A stretch of DNA of 64,000 nucleotides from Steromphala cineraria (taxonomy: Eukaryota; Mollusca; Gastropoda; Trochida; Trochidae), in contig OU744736.1 in assembly GCA_916613615.1 (NCBI GenBank), positions 6,108,224 to 6,172,223 on the forward strand, read 5' to 3'. The number at the start of each line of letters is the position of its first letter. Position 1 is the first letter of the stretch. The notes beneath the pieces were generated by a model, which saw only the letters and a program-made list of their open reading frames with translations, did not search any database and had not been told where the DNA came from. The position numbers and the translations under genes are program-made. This document shows, in pieces, positions 1-13,700 of the stretch.

Positions 1-118
1 TTGAACAAAGTTCGAAGCGGGGCTATGTGAACTCTGCTCGGTTTCTTATTTTTTGATTAAAGTAATCCAAAAATATGTTTATTGTTGTGAGGGTAATATT
101 TGTATGCCACTAGTTTGG

Positions 119-359
119 CATTCTCTCCCCACAGAGGCAGATCAAGTCATGAAATATCAATACAGCCTCTGTTCTATTATGCCGACTTTGTGGGATAAAA
201 TGGGAGATGCCTGATGGAGAAAATCAAAGTTATATTTATTATTTGTGCAATCAGCGAATTATTTTGTGCCGGGCGAAACTGCCAGAACGCACGGATTTCG
301 GCTAGTTAGAACAGAGGTTGTATCAACATTTTATGACTTCATTATGTGGGGAGAGAGTG
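119..359. mobile_element. MULE-like MITE, copy 1 (short, 241 bp)
   Basis: The element starts CATTCTCTCCCCACAGAGGC and ends with the imperfect inverted complement TGTGGGGAGAGAGTG. The flanking 9-mers ctagtttgg and ctatactgg match at 6 of 9 positions, as expected for an old 9-bp target duplication. It shares its ends, the internal AGAACAGAGG motif and the middle segment with the roughly 610-bp copies at 5782, 10795, 31628 and 54444. Confidence 0.75.
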
Positions 360-368
360 CTATACTGG

Positions 369-2237
369 TACTTTAATATATCAAGTTAAATATCAAATGA
401 ATAAAAAATGAGATTTTTAAGATGACTGGCTCTTGCTTTTATATTTGAAAGTGAGAAGCACAACCACGTAATTTGTAAACGTTACCAAATCAGGTTAAGT
501 ACATTTATGTTAATGTAAGTTAAAACTGAATAAACTTTCACGAAACTAAATCCTAAATTTATTTTGGTATATAATATCGCAATGAAGAAAATGTATGCAT
601 TTTTCGATATTTTCACTCTTACTTAAAGTGGTTTACAAAATAAATATATGTCAAAATCGGTGAGGTAGGAAGAGTATTGCATTCATTGCTACTTGTATGG
701 CATTAAAGTTCAAAGGTATTTTACATATATACACCCAACTATACATAGTTATCGCTTCAATTTCGAATAATCACTAAAATGTATCGTTGATAAGAATATT
801 CAATGCAGTCTTACATTTACTGTCATTTAAGTTCAATATTTGTGTTTAATTCTTGATGTCCATTTTATATAAAATTCAACAATGGTCAAGCTAGTAATAT
901 CTGGAATGAAGATATGCTTTAAATGTAAATTGGCCAGTTATTCTGTCATTTAGGTATTTGTTTCGGTTAGCCAGGTCAGCCGCTTACATAAAGTAAACTT
1001 GTTCCTTTCTCGTGCCTGTTGCAGAATCAGTGAGCGCCGGTCAAATGTTTGCTTTAACGAATCAAGCACAGCATATCATTTTAGGCACACATCCCCCGTC
1101 AATGCGAAATCATGTACATTGCAATCGTGTAAAACTCGAAATGCAAAAGTCTGTTTTAAGAAGCTGATTTTACAACTCTTTATTTTCCATTTTCCATATG
1201 TGAAACGTAACTTACAGCATTGCTTATTGTGAATATTACTGAGTACTCTTATTCAAAATAGAAAATCGGGTTTTGTCTTTTGACATTTCTTGAATTTCAA
1301 CTTTGTAAAGTTGAGAACAGCAAGTCGAGTTTTACAGGATTGAAATGTTAGTTTTGCACGCTTGGACTTGTCTTTTCGAGAATTGCATGGTTGAGAACGA
1401 CATGTTACATCTTGCGAGTTACGAGTGTACATGAATTCATTTTTGGCACACATCCCCTTCCATAACCCATTGCTGTATACGAGAGTATTTCAAAGAAAGA
1501 AAGTTTGGACTATCAGAGAGGGAGTAATCACGAATTAACTGTTTTGATCAATAATATCTGTAAATAATACATAATCTTTCATACATGTATTTGCATTATA
1601 TAAACCTTGTAACTCTGTATTTTAGGGAAGGGATATAACGGGCTTTTTTAAAATTAGGAATTGCAATTTGGAATGAGAAAAATCAATAGAAATACAGAGT
1701 GTTAAGTGTGTTGTTGGGATGGCCAATAACGAGGGCAATATCAATAAACTAATCGGGTTCTAATCCCTCAGTACAGATCTCAAAGGTAAAGCTAGAGACG
1801 CTTCTTTTAGAAAGCATATATCTTTAAACGCCCTATTTTTTCGTAGCCCGAGTAGGTCTTTTCTCCGAGGCAAAGGGTGTAAGATTAATATTGGTTTATT
1901 GATATCTTATTTGCTGTAGTAGAGCGACGCCTTTTGGAGAGGACAATACACTATTTATACTCATTTAACGCCCAGTGGTTGAAAGGCAGTCAACAAGGCA
2001 AAATCTTCCATTGATATGAGATTCGTCATACCAAACTATCAATTCAAAATTGCATTGTACTATTCATAGTAAGAGGCCATTGGGTTACTTCATTTAATAC
2101 CCAACTTCCAGTCTCGTTGCTATTGATTCCTTAGTTCTTACTGTAGGTATATTGACCGATAACTTTTCTTTACACCTATTCTTTTTTGCACACAAATCAA
2201 CGGAGTTGTAAAATTTAGATTTTTTGAGAAATGTTAA
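369..2237. other. AT-rich non-coding stretch
   Basis: Only short, low-complexity ORFs occur here, with no recognisable domain, no splice-bounded phase-1 exon and no Cys-rich module. It lies downstream of the last recognised exon of gene A. I looked on the minus strand for a transmembrane or tail exon like those of genes B and C and found none. Confidence 0.5.
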
Positions 2238-2309
2238 CGATCAAAGTGGAATCGAACCAGGGGCCCAATGTTGCGATGCCACGCCTCTATCAACTAAGCT
2301 ACTGAGGCT
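2238..2309 (-). repeat. tRNA-like sequence (SINE head or tRNA pseudogene)
   Basis: The minus strand has an A-box-like TAGCTTAGTTGATAGAGG and a B box GGTTCGATTCC at tRNA spacing, which are the internal pol III promoter elements. The 5' and 3' ends do not pair into an acceptor stem, so a working tRNA is unlikely. Confidence 0.55.
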
Positions 2310-2585
2310 TGATACAGGTAGCGGTAGTTTTTGTTGTGTCATGTCTAGGTTGTTGTATTTTCCTATATAAGCCTATGTATAGGTACTAGTATGTATCAAA
2401 TTTTAATGTAATGAATGTATGTATGTTTTTTCAAACGTTGTTATAAGAATATTGTTTATAGTTTTTTATCTAGTTAGATCAAGACATATATACATAGAGA
2501 AGGGTGGATAGCTCTTTTTCGTCAAATATAACTCGACCCGAGTGGGGTATAAGTCAGACATCCCCACCCTTTCCTCTGTTCATCA

Positions 2586-2679
2586 CTCAATATACCTCCT
2601 GTTTGAATCGTGGATCCTCGGCTCGGCTCCGCTACGCTACGCCACGGAGACCCACAATTCAAACAGGAGGTATATTGAG
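2586..2679. repeat. Inverted repeat with GC-rich loop
   Basis: About 28-bp near-perfect arms (CTCAATATACCTCCTGTTTG and its complement) flank a GC-rich loop of about 38 bp. It could form a hairpin or be a small MITE. No target duplication was identified. Confidence 0.7.
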
Positions 2680-3218
2680 CGGTACACCTCGCGAAGTGTG
2701 GGTATATCTATTACATAGATTAAAAGTTTAAAAAAATAAAGCTTATCAAGCTCTGCCTTGAACTGACAATCATAAATCATTTCTTTTTTCTTTTGAGAGA
2801 TGAGGTACACCGAAACAATACTTGTTAAACAATAAATTGCAGTTGTGTACTAGACAAATAGTGAAAGCAACTTCAAGGCGAAAATTATATATTTCTAATT
2901 AAAGTTGATAACTTGAAACATAAAAGATCCAGCTTCAATCAATTTACATATTATTTAAAAGTTGGATAATAATCCATCAAAAATTGTGGAGGTAATATGT
3001 CAGGATTTGTTTATTTAAACATGTTTGCACTAAAAGTTATCTGAAATGCGCTGGAACCAACCTTGCTTGGTATGTGTTAAACTGTCATTTCAATCACTAT
3101 AACAAATTTATATTTTACAAGAAAAGAGTATTCTTAGTCACTTCAAAACTTCAACATCAATTTTGAAGTTGTTTTTACCTTTCTATAACTGTCATTATAC
3201 TTGTCTATTTGCCATATT

Positions 3219-3538
3219 TTAAAGGGACAAAAGCACGTTTATAATTGTTCCAATTGAAAGAAGATGTGTTGAAACTAAATGAGGCAGTAATAAATCAAAT
3301 ATATAATGTCAAGTTTGACCATGCGATTTCCTTTCCGTACACAAATTGAATAAAAGGTGTTCACATACAAATGCCCTCCAATGGACTGTTAATCTTCACA
3401 ATACGTCCGCTGACTGATTGGTTTGTGCATTTGAGATTTTTGACACTATCAAAATAATACATTCAACATTAACATATAATTATCAGTGAAAACATGCTTA
3501 TATATTTTTTTCCAAAAACCGTGCTACTGTCTTTTTAA
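3219..3538. mobile_element. piggyBac-like MITE (TTAA-flanked)
   Basis: Ends are TTAAAGGGACAAAAGCAC and the inverted complement of TTAAAAAGACAGTAGCAC, each beginning with TTAA, the target site of piggyBac transposons. The interior matches the element at 22,646-23,212 (opposite orientation) and fragments at about 25,985 and 57,360. Confidence 0.6.
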
Positions 3539-4576
3539 AAGGTAAGCTTTGTCCTCAAATATCTATCTTAGCGAAATGCTAACCTTTGTTGTAATCTGAT
3601 ACCTTATAAGGTGCGAAATGTAATGTACGGACTTATACAGGTGTATTTAGCTTGTGATTACGATATGTGAATTCAGCCAAGTTTGTTACTGACAATCGTT
3701 AAATACATGTATGAGAGTTTATATATCTTTCATAATTGCTTGTAAATGAAGTTTCAATAGACCTCAATTTTGTTGTGAACAGGATTGGCATTCTGCTATT
3801 CAAGATAGCCCTACACTTATTCATATTGTATGTATAAGCACATTTTCTTCAACAGAATTATACATAACTTATTTATCATGTGACAAATTCAGATATGCAA
3901 TGGCTCGTTTACGATGTTGTTCTAGCATATTAAGAATACAAACATAATAGACATTATAAGGAACTTAGGAATAAGCGAACATGTAATATTTGTAAATGTT
4001 AGTATTTTTAAGATGATAATCATTTCATATTGATATGTAAATGATGGGATAAACTAAGAACTGAATTAATTACAAATAGATATTGGCAAGCAAGACAACA
4101 TGTTATGCTTTAATGTCATCTTGTAATCTTTTCACCAAAAAACAGTTTGCAACGTTTTTTTGTTAAGGTCATGCAACTTATACAGATCATTGGGATGACA
4201 CATGCATCATATTAAATCTGTCTACGGCCTACATACTTCAAGTGAATAAACTACTAATTTCATAAAAGGAAATTAATTTGTTTGTTTGAAAATCAGAGAC
4301 ATTTTATACCGGATTGATATCTAGTATATTTTAAATTGAAACAGAATGCACTATTATGAACTACGTCCTAGCCAATTGCACTTTGTAAAAAAAGGCCCTG
4401 CTTCAAGCAATAAAATTTAACTAGTCTGTACCGGGGTTTTCTCAAAATAACGTTTTTTTTGGTAATTTGAGAGTTAACTTTGATAATCAGATTCTTAAGA
4501 CGAGTGACCAGATCCCCATTTGTCATTTTAATGGTTTTGTACGAAGTATAATATAACATTTATTTAAATGTCTCAC
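3539..4576. other. Non-coding DNA downstream of last recognised gene A exon
   Basis: AT-rich sequence with no domain signal. The phase-1 donor at 4,577 (GTGAGA) needs another exon, but I cannot identify it here. Either a short unrecognised terminal exon is present or the gene continues to the left of the window. Confidence 0.5.
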
Positions 4577-4765
4577 CTGCACACTGTGCTTTTATACAAT
4601 CGAACGCCTCTATCTGGAAGCTTTCCCCCTCACAAAAGTCTCCAACTGCGTTAGGAGCGGGACTATTGCATTCCTTCCGTCTCAGTCTCCTGCCAGGAAA
4701 CGTCCCACAAGTTTGTTCATCACATATCTCTGCCCAAGCTCCCCATGGTCCCCACGCACCATTCA
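4577..4765 (-). CDS. Gene A exon: TSP1 module (copy A of TSP1-4)
   Basis: A 189-nt phase 1-1 exon encoding about 63 residues, starting VNGAWGPWGAWAE, with the WxxW-type tryptophan run, six cysteines and the CNSPAP loop typical of TSP1. Acceptor is TTCAACAG and donor GTGAGA. It is a duplicate of the exon at 9,800-9,988 with 9 amino-acid changes. The first CSxTCG-type motif is altered to CDEQTCG, so the usual O-fucosylation site is degenerate. Confidence 0.85.
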
Positions 4766-7700
4766 CTGTTGAACATCAAACATTTGAAGTACTTTGGAAT
4801 GCGATTAAATAAAACTTTACAGCTATGGCATGTAAACGTAATATCATTAATATGTACTAGTTTGATGCAGGTACAAACGTGTAATTTAAATTTAGGTCCT
4901 CAAGAATGAGCAAAGTATGATGTTTATAACAACGAGATACAAATTTACGTTTCAGTAAAGACATTTATTTGGTTCTTGTTTCATAGAAAGACTCAAGGGC
5001 GGGTAATTTCACTACAGTTGTAACTAACGAAAAGTTAAGCTAATGAAAAACTTTTAAGCTATGAAATATTTCGGCCCGGATTTTGTGTGTATCTTGAAAA
5101 TTTAGAACCATGAGGTTTGGTGTAATATATTTTAAAATAATCTAAATTATGGAATACATCAACAATATTATAAACGAAAGTAAGTATAAGCATTCAATGT
5201 GAGATGATAATTCAAGCCCTTACCCGGACACTCAGGATTATCTGCACACGATCTTATCTCCCTCTCCTGTGACTGCCCAGTACATAACAGTCCTTCCAGG
5301 GATGGGGCGGGGTTTGTGCACGACCTCTCTCTAATCCACACTTGCGTGGTCTGACCACATGTAAAGGGGCAGCTAGATTCAGGACGCCACGCTCCAAAGG
5401 GTGTCCATTGGCCATTAATAACTGTAAATGTAACGTCTCGCTCAAAACCCGAAGCAGAGATACTTTTATAACAGATCAAAGTTCCTGTAAGCTTATGTAT
5501 TGTTACGTTAGCAATCGGATTTGTGTTTTTTTATTTTTTTTATTTTACTTTTGTTTTTGCTAAAAATACAAGGTTGAGATCACATAAAAGGATACAATTT
5601 AAACAGCGACTTATGTTTAGTGTTCAGTCTTTAAATAGGGACAACGAGAATAGTCCAAAATCAAGAATTGAATTTCATGAGCGTTGCAATATAAGACTGT
5701 TTGTAATTATTTGGTTCCTGTTCTAATCAGTTGAATATCCTATCTATATATCAGTCCTTGTCAATCAGTCCTACCACTAATCATTCTCTCCCCACAGAGG
5801 CAGCTCAGTGTGAGCAAGCCTCTGTTCTATTCCGCCAAGATCCTGGGGTGCCAGCAGATTGCCTAGCGGCAAAAAGTTGTAACTTAAGATTTCTCCCTTA
5901 ATTGCAGCCAATGAAAACACCTTTTGGAAATTCTTGACTTGGGTAATTTTTAACGATCGTGTAGTGACATGGAAGATATCATGCCTTTATGTTGATTTTT
6001 CATTAACAGTGTGAGAGGGAAAATGTTTTAAAAGCAGATATGGAAAGGGTTCTTCAGCAGATAGACACTGTGTTATAATTGTGTAAATTATTATTTGTTT
6101 TATGATAGATTTTATTTTACATATTAACCAAATATGGCCGATGAGAAGGTAAAAAGCAATGTTTTGTAAAAGGAGGAGTTTTCTCCCCTGGATGTTAAAT
6201 TTCAACGATAGCTTTGCCACACGGAAATGGTCGAGGTTTTGCGAATGACCACTTTTGAAACGGCGTCGCTGATTGCACAACTAACTTCGATTGCCTCCAA
6301 TCAGATTTCTACCTTTCTATCCCATGTATTAGCCGTAATAGAACAGAGGCTTACTCGGGTATGACTGAGCTGCCTCTGTGGGAAGAGAATGACATCAAAT
6401 ATAAAATCTACAAGTTTATTATCAATGACACATAAATGTTACCAGATCGGCATTATGAAGGACAAGTACTAATGATTTATACCACTTAATCCTCGTGATG
6501 TTTCGGGGTATACTAATTCTTTGAAAGGCATTTGAGGGCTGTTTAGATGAAGAAGAGCATAATCAACTTATTTATGAAATGCGACGTTTCGGTGTAGATA
6601 CTAACACTTTTATCAAGTCATACAAGTTTAACTTGAGGTCATACAATATCAATACATATTCTCATTCATCAAACTACATGTATCACTTGCTTGATAACGA
6701 TGTTAGTATCCTAGCCAATTGCACTTCCAGCAATAAAATTGAACTAGTCTCTACCGGGGTTTTACAAATTATTGTATAAACTATAAGACATAAAATATAA
6801 CATGTATTCAACACTTCTGTTTCCATTTGTAAGCAACTATATACTTTATATACACTGTATATTCAGTTTCTGTAGTTATTGACTAATTATCTGTTTTCAT
6901 TGTATAGTGTTTTGTAACTTCTTAACGCATCTTAAAGGAAATTATTTGATTTGAAAATGGAGGATTATGTTTCTTTAAAATAAGAAATGACTCTCATCGG
7001 GTTCCTATTCAAGCTGCTACTGACAAAGCTATTTATGGCTTGGTTTGTTGTTTCACAATTTTCGAACTGAAAACACTCAGATCCTTTTAGCACGACATAA
7101 GCTGTGTACTCGCCGACACAATCTGCGCAATGAACAAGCAGGATATATACAGCTCATAATTTTTCACACATTTAGATTTCAATTTCCTGTATCAAAGTCA
7201 TAAGGCTTAAGATGCAGCAATAACTTAATAACCTATATATTTCCTACTTATTCAAAGAAAATCTATCACAAAAAAAACTTGAATATAAATATAACTACTA
7301 ACTATCAATGGATGGTGTAAACATACATATGTTCTAAAATGTTGCTATGGCCGTTTATCGAAGTGTAACCATACTTCATAAAACAAGAGTCATAGGAAGC
7401 ACTTGAAATTTTCTAGAAACGTTAAAAAAATATCTAGATATATTCAAGAAAAATCCTAGTGAGTAAGCAGATACGGATTATGTTTGTCTATTGCGTAATG
7501 CTACGGTCTGAAGCAATATCTTAAAATCACAATCCTTGATTTTTTTTAAAAGGAAGGAATTCAAGAAAATATCCCTCACCAGTTGAATGAAGAACGTTAA
7601 GGAATGCTGAAGTATCCACGTTATTGACTCTGAAGGCGTACTGTCCAGCGTCTGATGCGGTGAGGTGGTTGATGGTCAGTCGACGATAGCCCTGACTCTT

Positions 7701-10700
7701 GAAATGTTCATATTTCCCATTTAGAGTATCCAGCAGAACGCCATTCTTCAACCATTGTCCTTCTTGATTCGGTGAGATACGCGTCTCAAATGTTGTTGAT
7801 TCTCCAGCATTGGCAGTTTGGTTACCCATCAAAGCTGTAGAGAAGCAGATATGATGTTTAATGAAATTATCGTACTCATAATATTTTTCAAAACTTCGTT
7901 CCACGACACCAACAACTTGTAATGATTTGATTATCTCTTACTAAGAACGTCAATATAGAGATTGAATCACGCTCTGTTTGTCTGTGATGCTTATTGACCA
8001 GATATTAATCATTGCTAATTCAGCTCATTGACATCCCAAGTAAATACATCGACGACTTCCACATGTATCTCCCAAACTAAATATATTTATTTATATATGA
8101 GTCATATTGACAATAGTAACGATTGCTGCCTTTGAAATTGCAATCAGTTCAGAAAAGAACGTATGGCATAACTATAGTTGGAATGATTAGAGCAAACAGA
8201 CCGCAGTGCTGCCAATTTCGTGTCCGACCCCAAGTCAGTTTGCCCTGTTACCAGGAGTACAAATGACCTTACCTAGAACTGTGAGGACTGCAACCGTTGA
8301 AACGACAGAGTGGGTGTATCGGTAGATGCCTCCGTCGATCAGGCCTACATTAGTTATGTCCAGGTTCTGTACCCGACCTGTTACTCTTATGTTGTGTCTG
8401 GGAGAGGGTGAGAGCGGATTGCCTTGGTACGTCCAAGTACCATCAGTGATGCCCATCTTGTTCAATGTAGCTGACATTGTGATAGTACTTCTTTCCAACA
8501 CGGTTCTGTCTATCATTGGATTTGTTATACTCACTGTAGGTAAATATGATATTCAGTCAGCAACAATTCATACATTGTCTACCGCCTTTGAAAATATACA
8601 AATACATGAAAATCAAGTATTGATACGTCTTATGCGTCTGGTTTAATGTTAAAATTAACATCAATTGATCTTCATGACTACTTGTTGCAATAAAACAATA
8701 TACGAAATCGATAATATTTTTAATTTGAGGTGAAGTAAAAACAGAATTATTATAACAGCCTACCAATTTGGCTACAGAGAACTCTTGATGCGCTCGACAG
8801 CGACGTTGATATCCCTGACGGTCCGGACAACAACCCTACCAGTTGGTCGAAGTTTTGGGTTGTATAAACGTTTGTACTAGCGCTGGCTATGCTCTCTAAT
8901 TCTGAATCGAATTGAGCCCTATACCCCTCAAATTCGTGAAAATATTCCATTACTCCAATAGCGTAGATTATTATTCCTCTATTTTTGGCATTTGCAGCTT
9001 CTGCAGTTGTGTTGGGTGGAATATTTGACAGACCATCGGTGATGAGAACCATAATTTTTGCGCCTTGACCAGGATCATTCACGAGGTAATCTGATGCAGC
9101 AGAGATACCAAGATGGGTGGAAGTCCCCGAGTCAGGATATGCTATGTTATTTATGGATTCCTTTAGCGCCTGTCTGTTGGAGGTCGCTGTGATGTTTCTA
9201 GTTACAGTGTCACTGTACACAATAACCCCAATCCTATTCGTCGGATTCCTATTCAAGCTGTCATCCACAAAGCTATTTATAGCCTGCTTTGTCTTTTCAA
9301 AATTTTCCAACTGTATACTCTCAGATCCATCTAGCACGACATAAGCTGTGTAATCGCCGACACAATCTGCAATGAACAAGCAGGATCAAGACAGCAAATA
9401 GATTTTTACACTTAGTTTTAAATCTCAAGGTTATACAAATAAAGATGAACGCACTGAATATCTCCGAATGATACGAATACACAAAGAATTGAAATATCCT
9501 TATATAGCCGCTTGTCCAATTATAACAAAACTTCATATTTAAGGTTGCAGTTGGTTGTTATAGTAGCTTTATTGTAGGTAATAAATGTCAAGTAACAACA
9601 CTCTAGGTTAATTAAAGGAATCATTTAAACGTGTGTATCTCTTCAGAAGTAAAATATTTTTTTCAAAATAACGTTGTTTTTTTTGTAATTTGAGAGTTAA
9701 CTTTGATAATCAGATTCTTAAGAGGAGTGACCAGATCACCATTTGTCATTTTAATGGTTTTGTACGAAGTATAATATAACATTTATTTAAATGTCTCACC
9801 TGCACACTGTGCTTTTATACAATCGAACGCCTCTATGCGGATGCCTTCCCCCTGACAATAGTCTCCAACTGCGTTAGGAGCGGGACTATTGCATTCCTTC
9901 CGTCTCAGCCTCAGGCCAGGAAACGTCCCACAAGTTTGTTCATCACATTTCTCTGACCAAGTTCCCCATGGTCCCCACGCACCATTCACTGTTGAACATC
10001 AAACATCAAACAGGGCGGGTAATTTCACTACAGTTGTTACTGACGAAAAGTTAAGCTAATGAAAGAATGTTGAACTATGAAATATTTTGTGTGTATCTTG
10101 AAAATTTAGAACCATGCGGTTTGGTATAATATATTAGAAAATAATCTAAATTATGAAATACATCAACAATATATCATAAACGAAAGTAAGTATAAGCATT
10201 CAATGTGAGATGATAATTCAAGCCCTTACCCGGGCACTCAGGATTATCTGCACACGATCTTATCTCCCTCTCCTGTGACTGCCCAGTACATAACAGTCCT
10301 CCCAGGGATGGGGCAGGGTTTGTGCACGACCTCTCTCTAATCCACACTTGCGTGGTCTGACCACATGTAAAGGGACAGCTAGCTTCAGGACGCCACGCTC
10401 CAAAGGGTGTCCATTGGCCATTAATAACTGTAAATGTAACGTCTCGCTCAAAACCCGAAGCAGAGATACTTTTATAACAGATCAAAGTTCCTGTAAGCTT
10501 ATGTATTGTTACGTTAGCAATCGGATTTGTCTTTTACAGAAGTCAGATTAGAAATTTTTTCATTTGTTTTTGCTAAAAATACAAGGTTGAGATCACATAA
10601 AAGGATACAATTTAAACAGCGACTTATGTTTAGTGTTTAGTCTTTAAATAGGGACAACGAGAATAGTTCAAAATCAAGAATTGAATTTCATGAGCTTTGC

Positions 10701-13700
10701 AATATAAGACTGTTTGTAATTATTTGGTTCCTGTTCTAATCAGTTGAATGTCCTATCTATATATCAGTCCTTGTCAATCAGTCCTACCACTAATCATTCT
10801 CTCCCTACAGAGGCAGCTCAGTGTGAGCAAGCCTCTGTTCTATTCCGCCAAGATCCTGGGGTGCCAGCAGATTGCCTAGCGGCAAAAAGTTGTAACTTAA
10901 GATTTCTCCCTTAAGTGCAACCAATGAAAACACCTTTTGGAAATTCTTGACTTGGGTAATTTTTAACGGTCGTGTAGTGACATGGAAAATATCATGCCTT
11001 TATGTTGATTTTTCATTAACAGTGTGAGAGGTAAAATGTTTTAAAAGCAGATATCGAAAGGGTTCTTCAGCAGATAGATATAATTGTGTAAATTATTATT
11101 TGTTTTATGACAGATTTTATTTTACATATTAACCAACTTAAGCCAATGAGAAGGTAAAAAGCAATGTTTTGTAAAAGGAAGAGTTATCTCCCCTGGATGT
11201 TAAATTTCAACGATAGCTTTGCCACACGGAAATGGTCGAGGTTTTGCGAATGACCACTTTTGAAACGGCGTCGCTGATTGCATAACTAACTTCGATTGCC
11301 TCTAATCAGATTTCTACCTTTCTATCTCATGTATTACTCGTATTAGAACAGAGGCATACTCGGGTATGACTGAGCTGCCTCTGTGGGGAGAGATTGACCT
11401 CAAATATAAAATCTACAAATTCTTGAATCATAAGTCCTCAGATTATTACTATTAGGAATATGTCCTTTACCTGGACATGAGTCTTCGTTGCACTTGAAAT
11501 TCTCCCTCTTCATGTTGCTTGTAGGGTCTTCACAGAATTCTCCACTGCTGGGTGCAGGACTGTTACATTCCCTAGTTCTTGCTCGTACAATATTCCCTCC
11601 TCCACAGGTCACGGGACAGACTGGTTGGGTCCACTGGCTCCAGAAACCCCAGGTACCATCCACAGTAGAAACTACAATTTTTGGAAATAATGGTAATTTA
11701 TCTTAGAATGAAATCCTTCCATGTCACGTTGCGTTTCTTTTGCCGTTGAATATACAATTATAGATATAAACACTTACCAGGACATGCAGGGCTGTTTTCA
11801 CAGGGCCGTGTCTCCATCTCCACGGACTCTCCAGAACATGGATTTCCTCCCGGGGTTGGGATGGGGTTTGTGCACGTCCTTTGTCTTGTCCACAATCTAT
11901 CGACCGGGCCACACGTTCCATAGCAATTTGGAGAAGGCTGCCAATCTCCAAAAAGTGACCATCCACCATCTTTATATAAACAAAAACTTTCACTATACTC
12001 AAGCATGCAAACGTTCCTCATAATCGATGAAACCAACATGTACGCCATTTTATCGTTTAAAATTAACCTTGTTTTTTTAATCAACCTTACTAACATTGTA
12101 CAGAATATTCTACGGGTTTATTGTCAGGAATGTTTACTTGAAATATAATTGAAAGGGTATTTTTACTTTAGCTTTATTGTTAATCATATTTTGCTTATAA
12201 TGTCCTAAAACTGTCAGTTTATTATCAATGACACATAAATGTAACCAGATCGGCATTATGAAGGCCAAGTACTAATGTTTTATACCAGTAATATCCTCAT
12301 GATTCCTCGGGGTATATTACTTATTCTTTGAGAGACATTTAAGAGCTTTTTAGTTGAAGTAGAGCATAATCAACTTTTGTATTGCATGAAATGCGACGTT
12401 TCGGTGGAGATACTAACACCGTTATCAAGTAATACAAGTTTAACTTGAGGTTTGATGAAACATCTATTAATGTATATATTCTCACGCCACTAATGTCTGA
12501 AATATAACCTAAGCGGCGTAAAACAATATCACTATATATTCTCATTCATCAAACTGCATGTTTCACTTGCTTGATAACGATTTTAGTATCTACATGTATA
12601 CCAAAACATCGCATTTCATGCAATAAACAAGTTGATTATCCATTACTGCTTGTTCTTCTTTATATCATGAATGTTTGGTATAATGACAAAGCCTCCGAGG
12701 CTTTGTCGTAGGACTAATAAGAAGCTTGCATTTCTGATCTTTGTAAAGCTAGCAGTAGGTATCAGTTTAACCCCGTCATTAATTGACATGGTAAACCTGA
12801 ATGACTGTATCCAGTAATTAAGCACAAAAATGCTGCATTAAAGAAACAAGAAGGTTTTGTGTCCAATGATTAAACCATCACTTCATAAGTTCATTCATGA
12901 TGCTTTCCGAATACGTTTTGAACAGGTTAGAAAAATGAATATCTAAACTTAGCTATAACATTTAATCTAAATAGTTTATACAAAAGTTAAAATGAATACG
13001 TTTCTCAGGCAGCTAACTGCTGACTTGGTGCAGCTTAGTGTCTGTTAGACTTTATACATGTATAAGAAATGGATTTCATACTGTGATTGTGAACACAGTC
13101 ATAACCTGTTTTAGACTCGCAAGTTAGCATATCTATCTGGCTGCATAAGAACTCTAATCATAGAAATATCCAACGCCCAATATGTTTTCAGTAGTTGGAT
13201 AGGCATGTTGTGAAATAGCATGAATAAGACTAACAGGATCTAAGCTTATACGCCAATGTGCGCTGTAAAAGACGGGTTCTTTCGAATAACTTTTGCTTTA
13301 TCCTTTCTATCCTGGTGCAGTGAATGGGCAATGCTCAAAAAGAAATGTTTGGAATAAGTCCAAGGGTTTATAGATGTCTAATGAAGTGAAACACAATATT
13401 GCGTTATAGGGCGTATAATCCAGTACTCTACCCAATGGAGGGCGTTGTCTGTAAGGTGACATGACATGAGCTGAAAACGTTGAAAGAGTTGTATTGATAA
13501 TATTCAGGATGTTCTTATAGTTTATAATTGTTTGAAACTTCCGAGATAAAGGACATAGTCGAATTAAAAAATCTCCCATTTATGAGTTACGTCCAATACG
13601 AAGACTTTAAAACATATATTAAATGGTATCAATGTGGAATTAAATATATTCATGATCTAATGACTACTTCTGGAAATTTACAAGACTCGAAGTTTTGAAA

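Larger units (their letters stand above)
4437..6780. repeat. Segmental duplication, copy A (partner about 9,658-12,600)
   Basis: Both copies carry two TSP1 exons, intron sequence, a 610-bp MITE and flanking DNA in the same order with very similar sequence. Copy A lacks about 800 bp that in copy B hold two more TSP1 exons (11,471-11,671 and 11,778-11,969). Copy B lacks about 220 bp of intron present here (about 4,778-4,996). Confidence 0.85.
9658..12600. repeat. Segmental duplication, copy B
   Basis: Partner of 4,437-6,780. It retains all four TSP1 exons and the MITE copy at 10,795. See the copy A entry for the indel differences. Confidence 0.85.

Noticed and set aside
8326..8646. 106-codon plus-strand ORF
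   Set aside because: Antisense to the Ig exon at 8,273-8,533.
11724..12023. 92- and 100-codon ORFs overlapping TSP1-1
   Set aside because: Shadow frames of the real minus-strand TSP1 exon.
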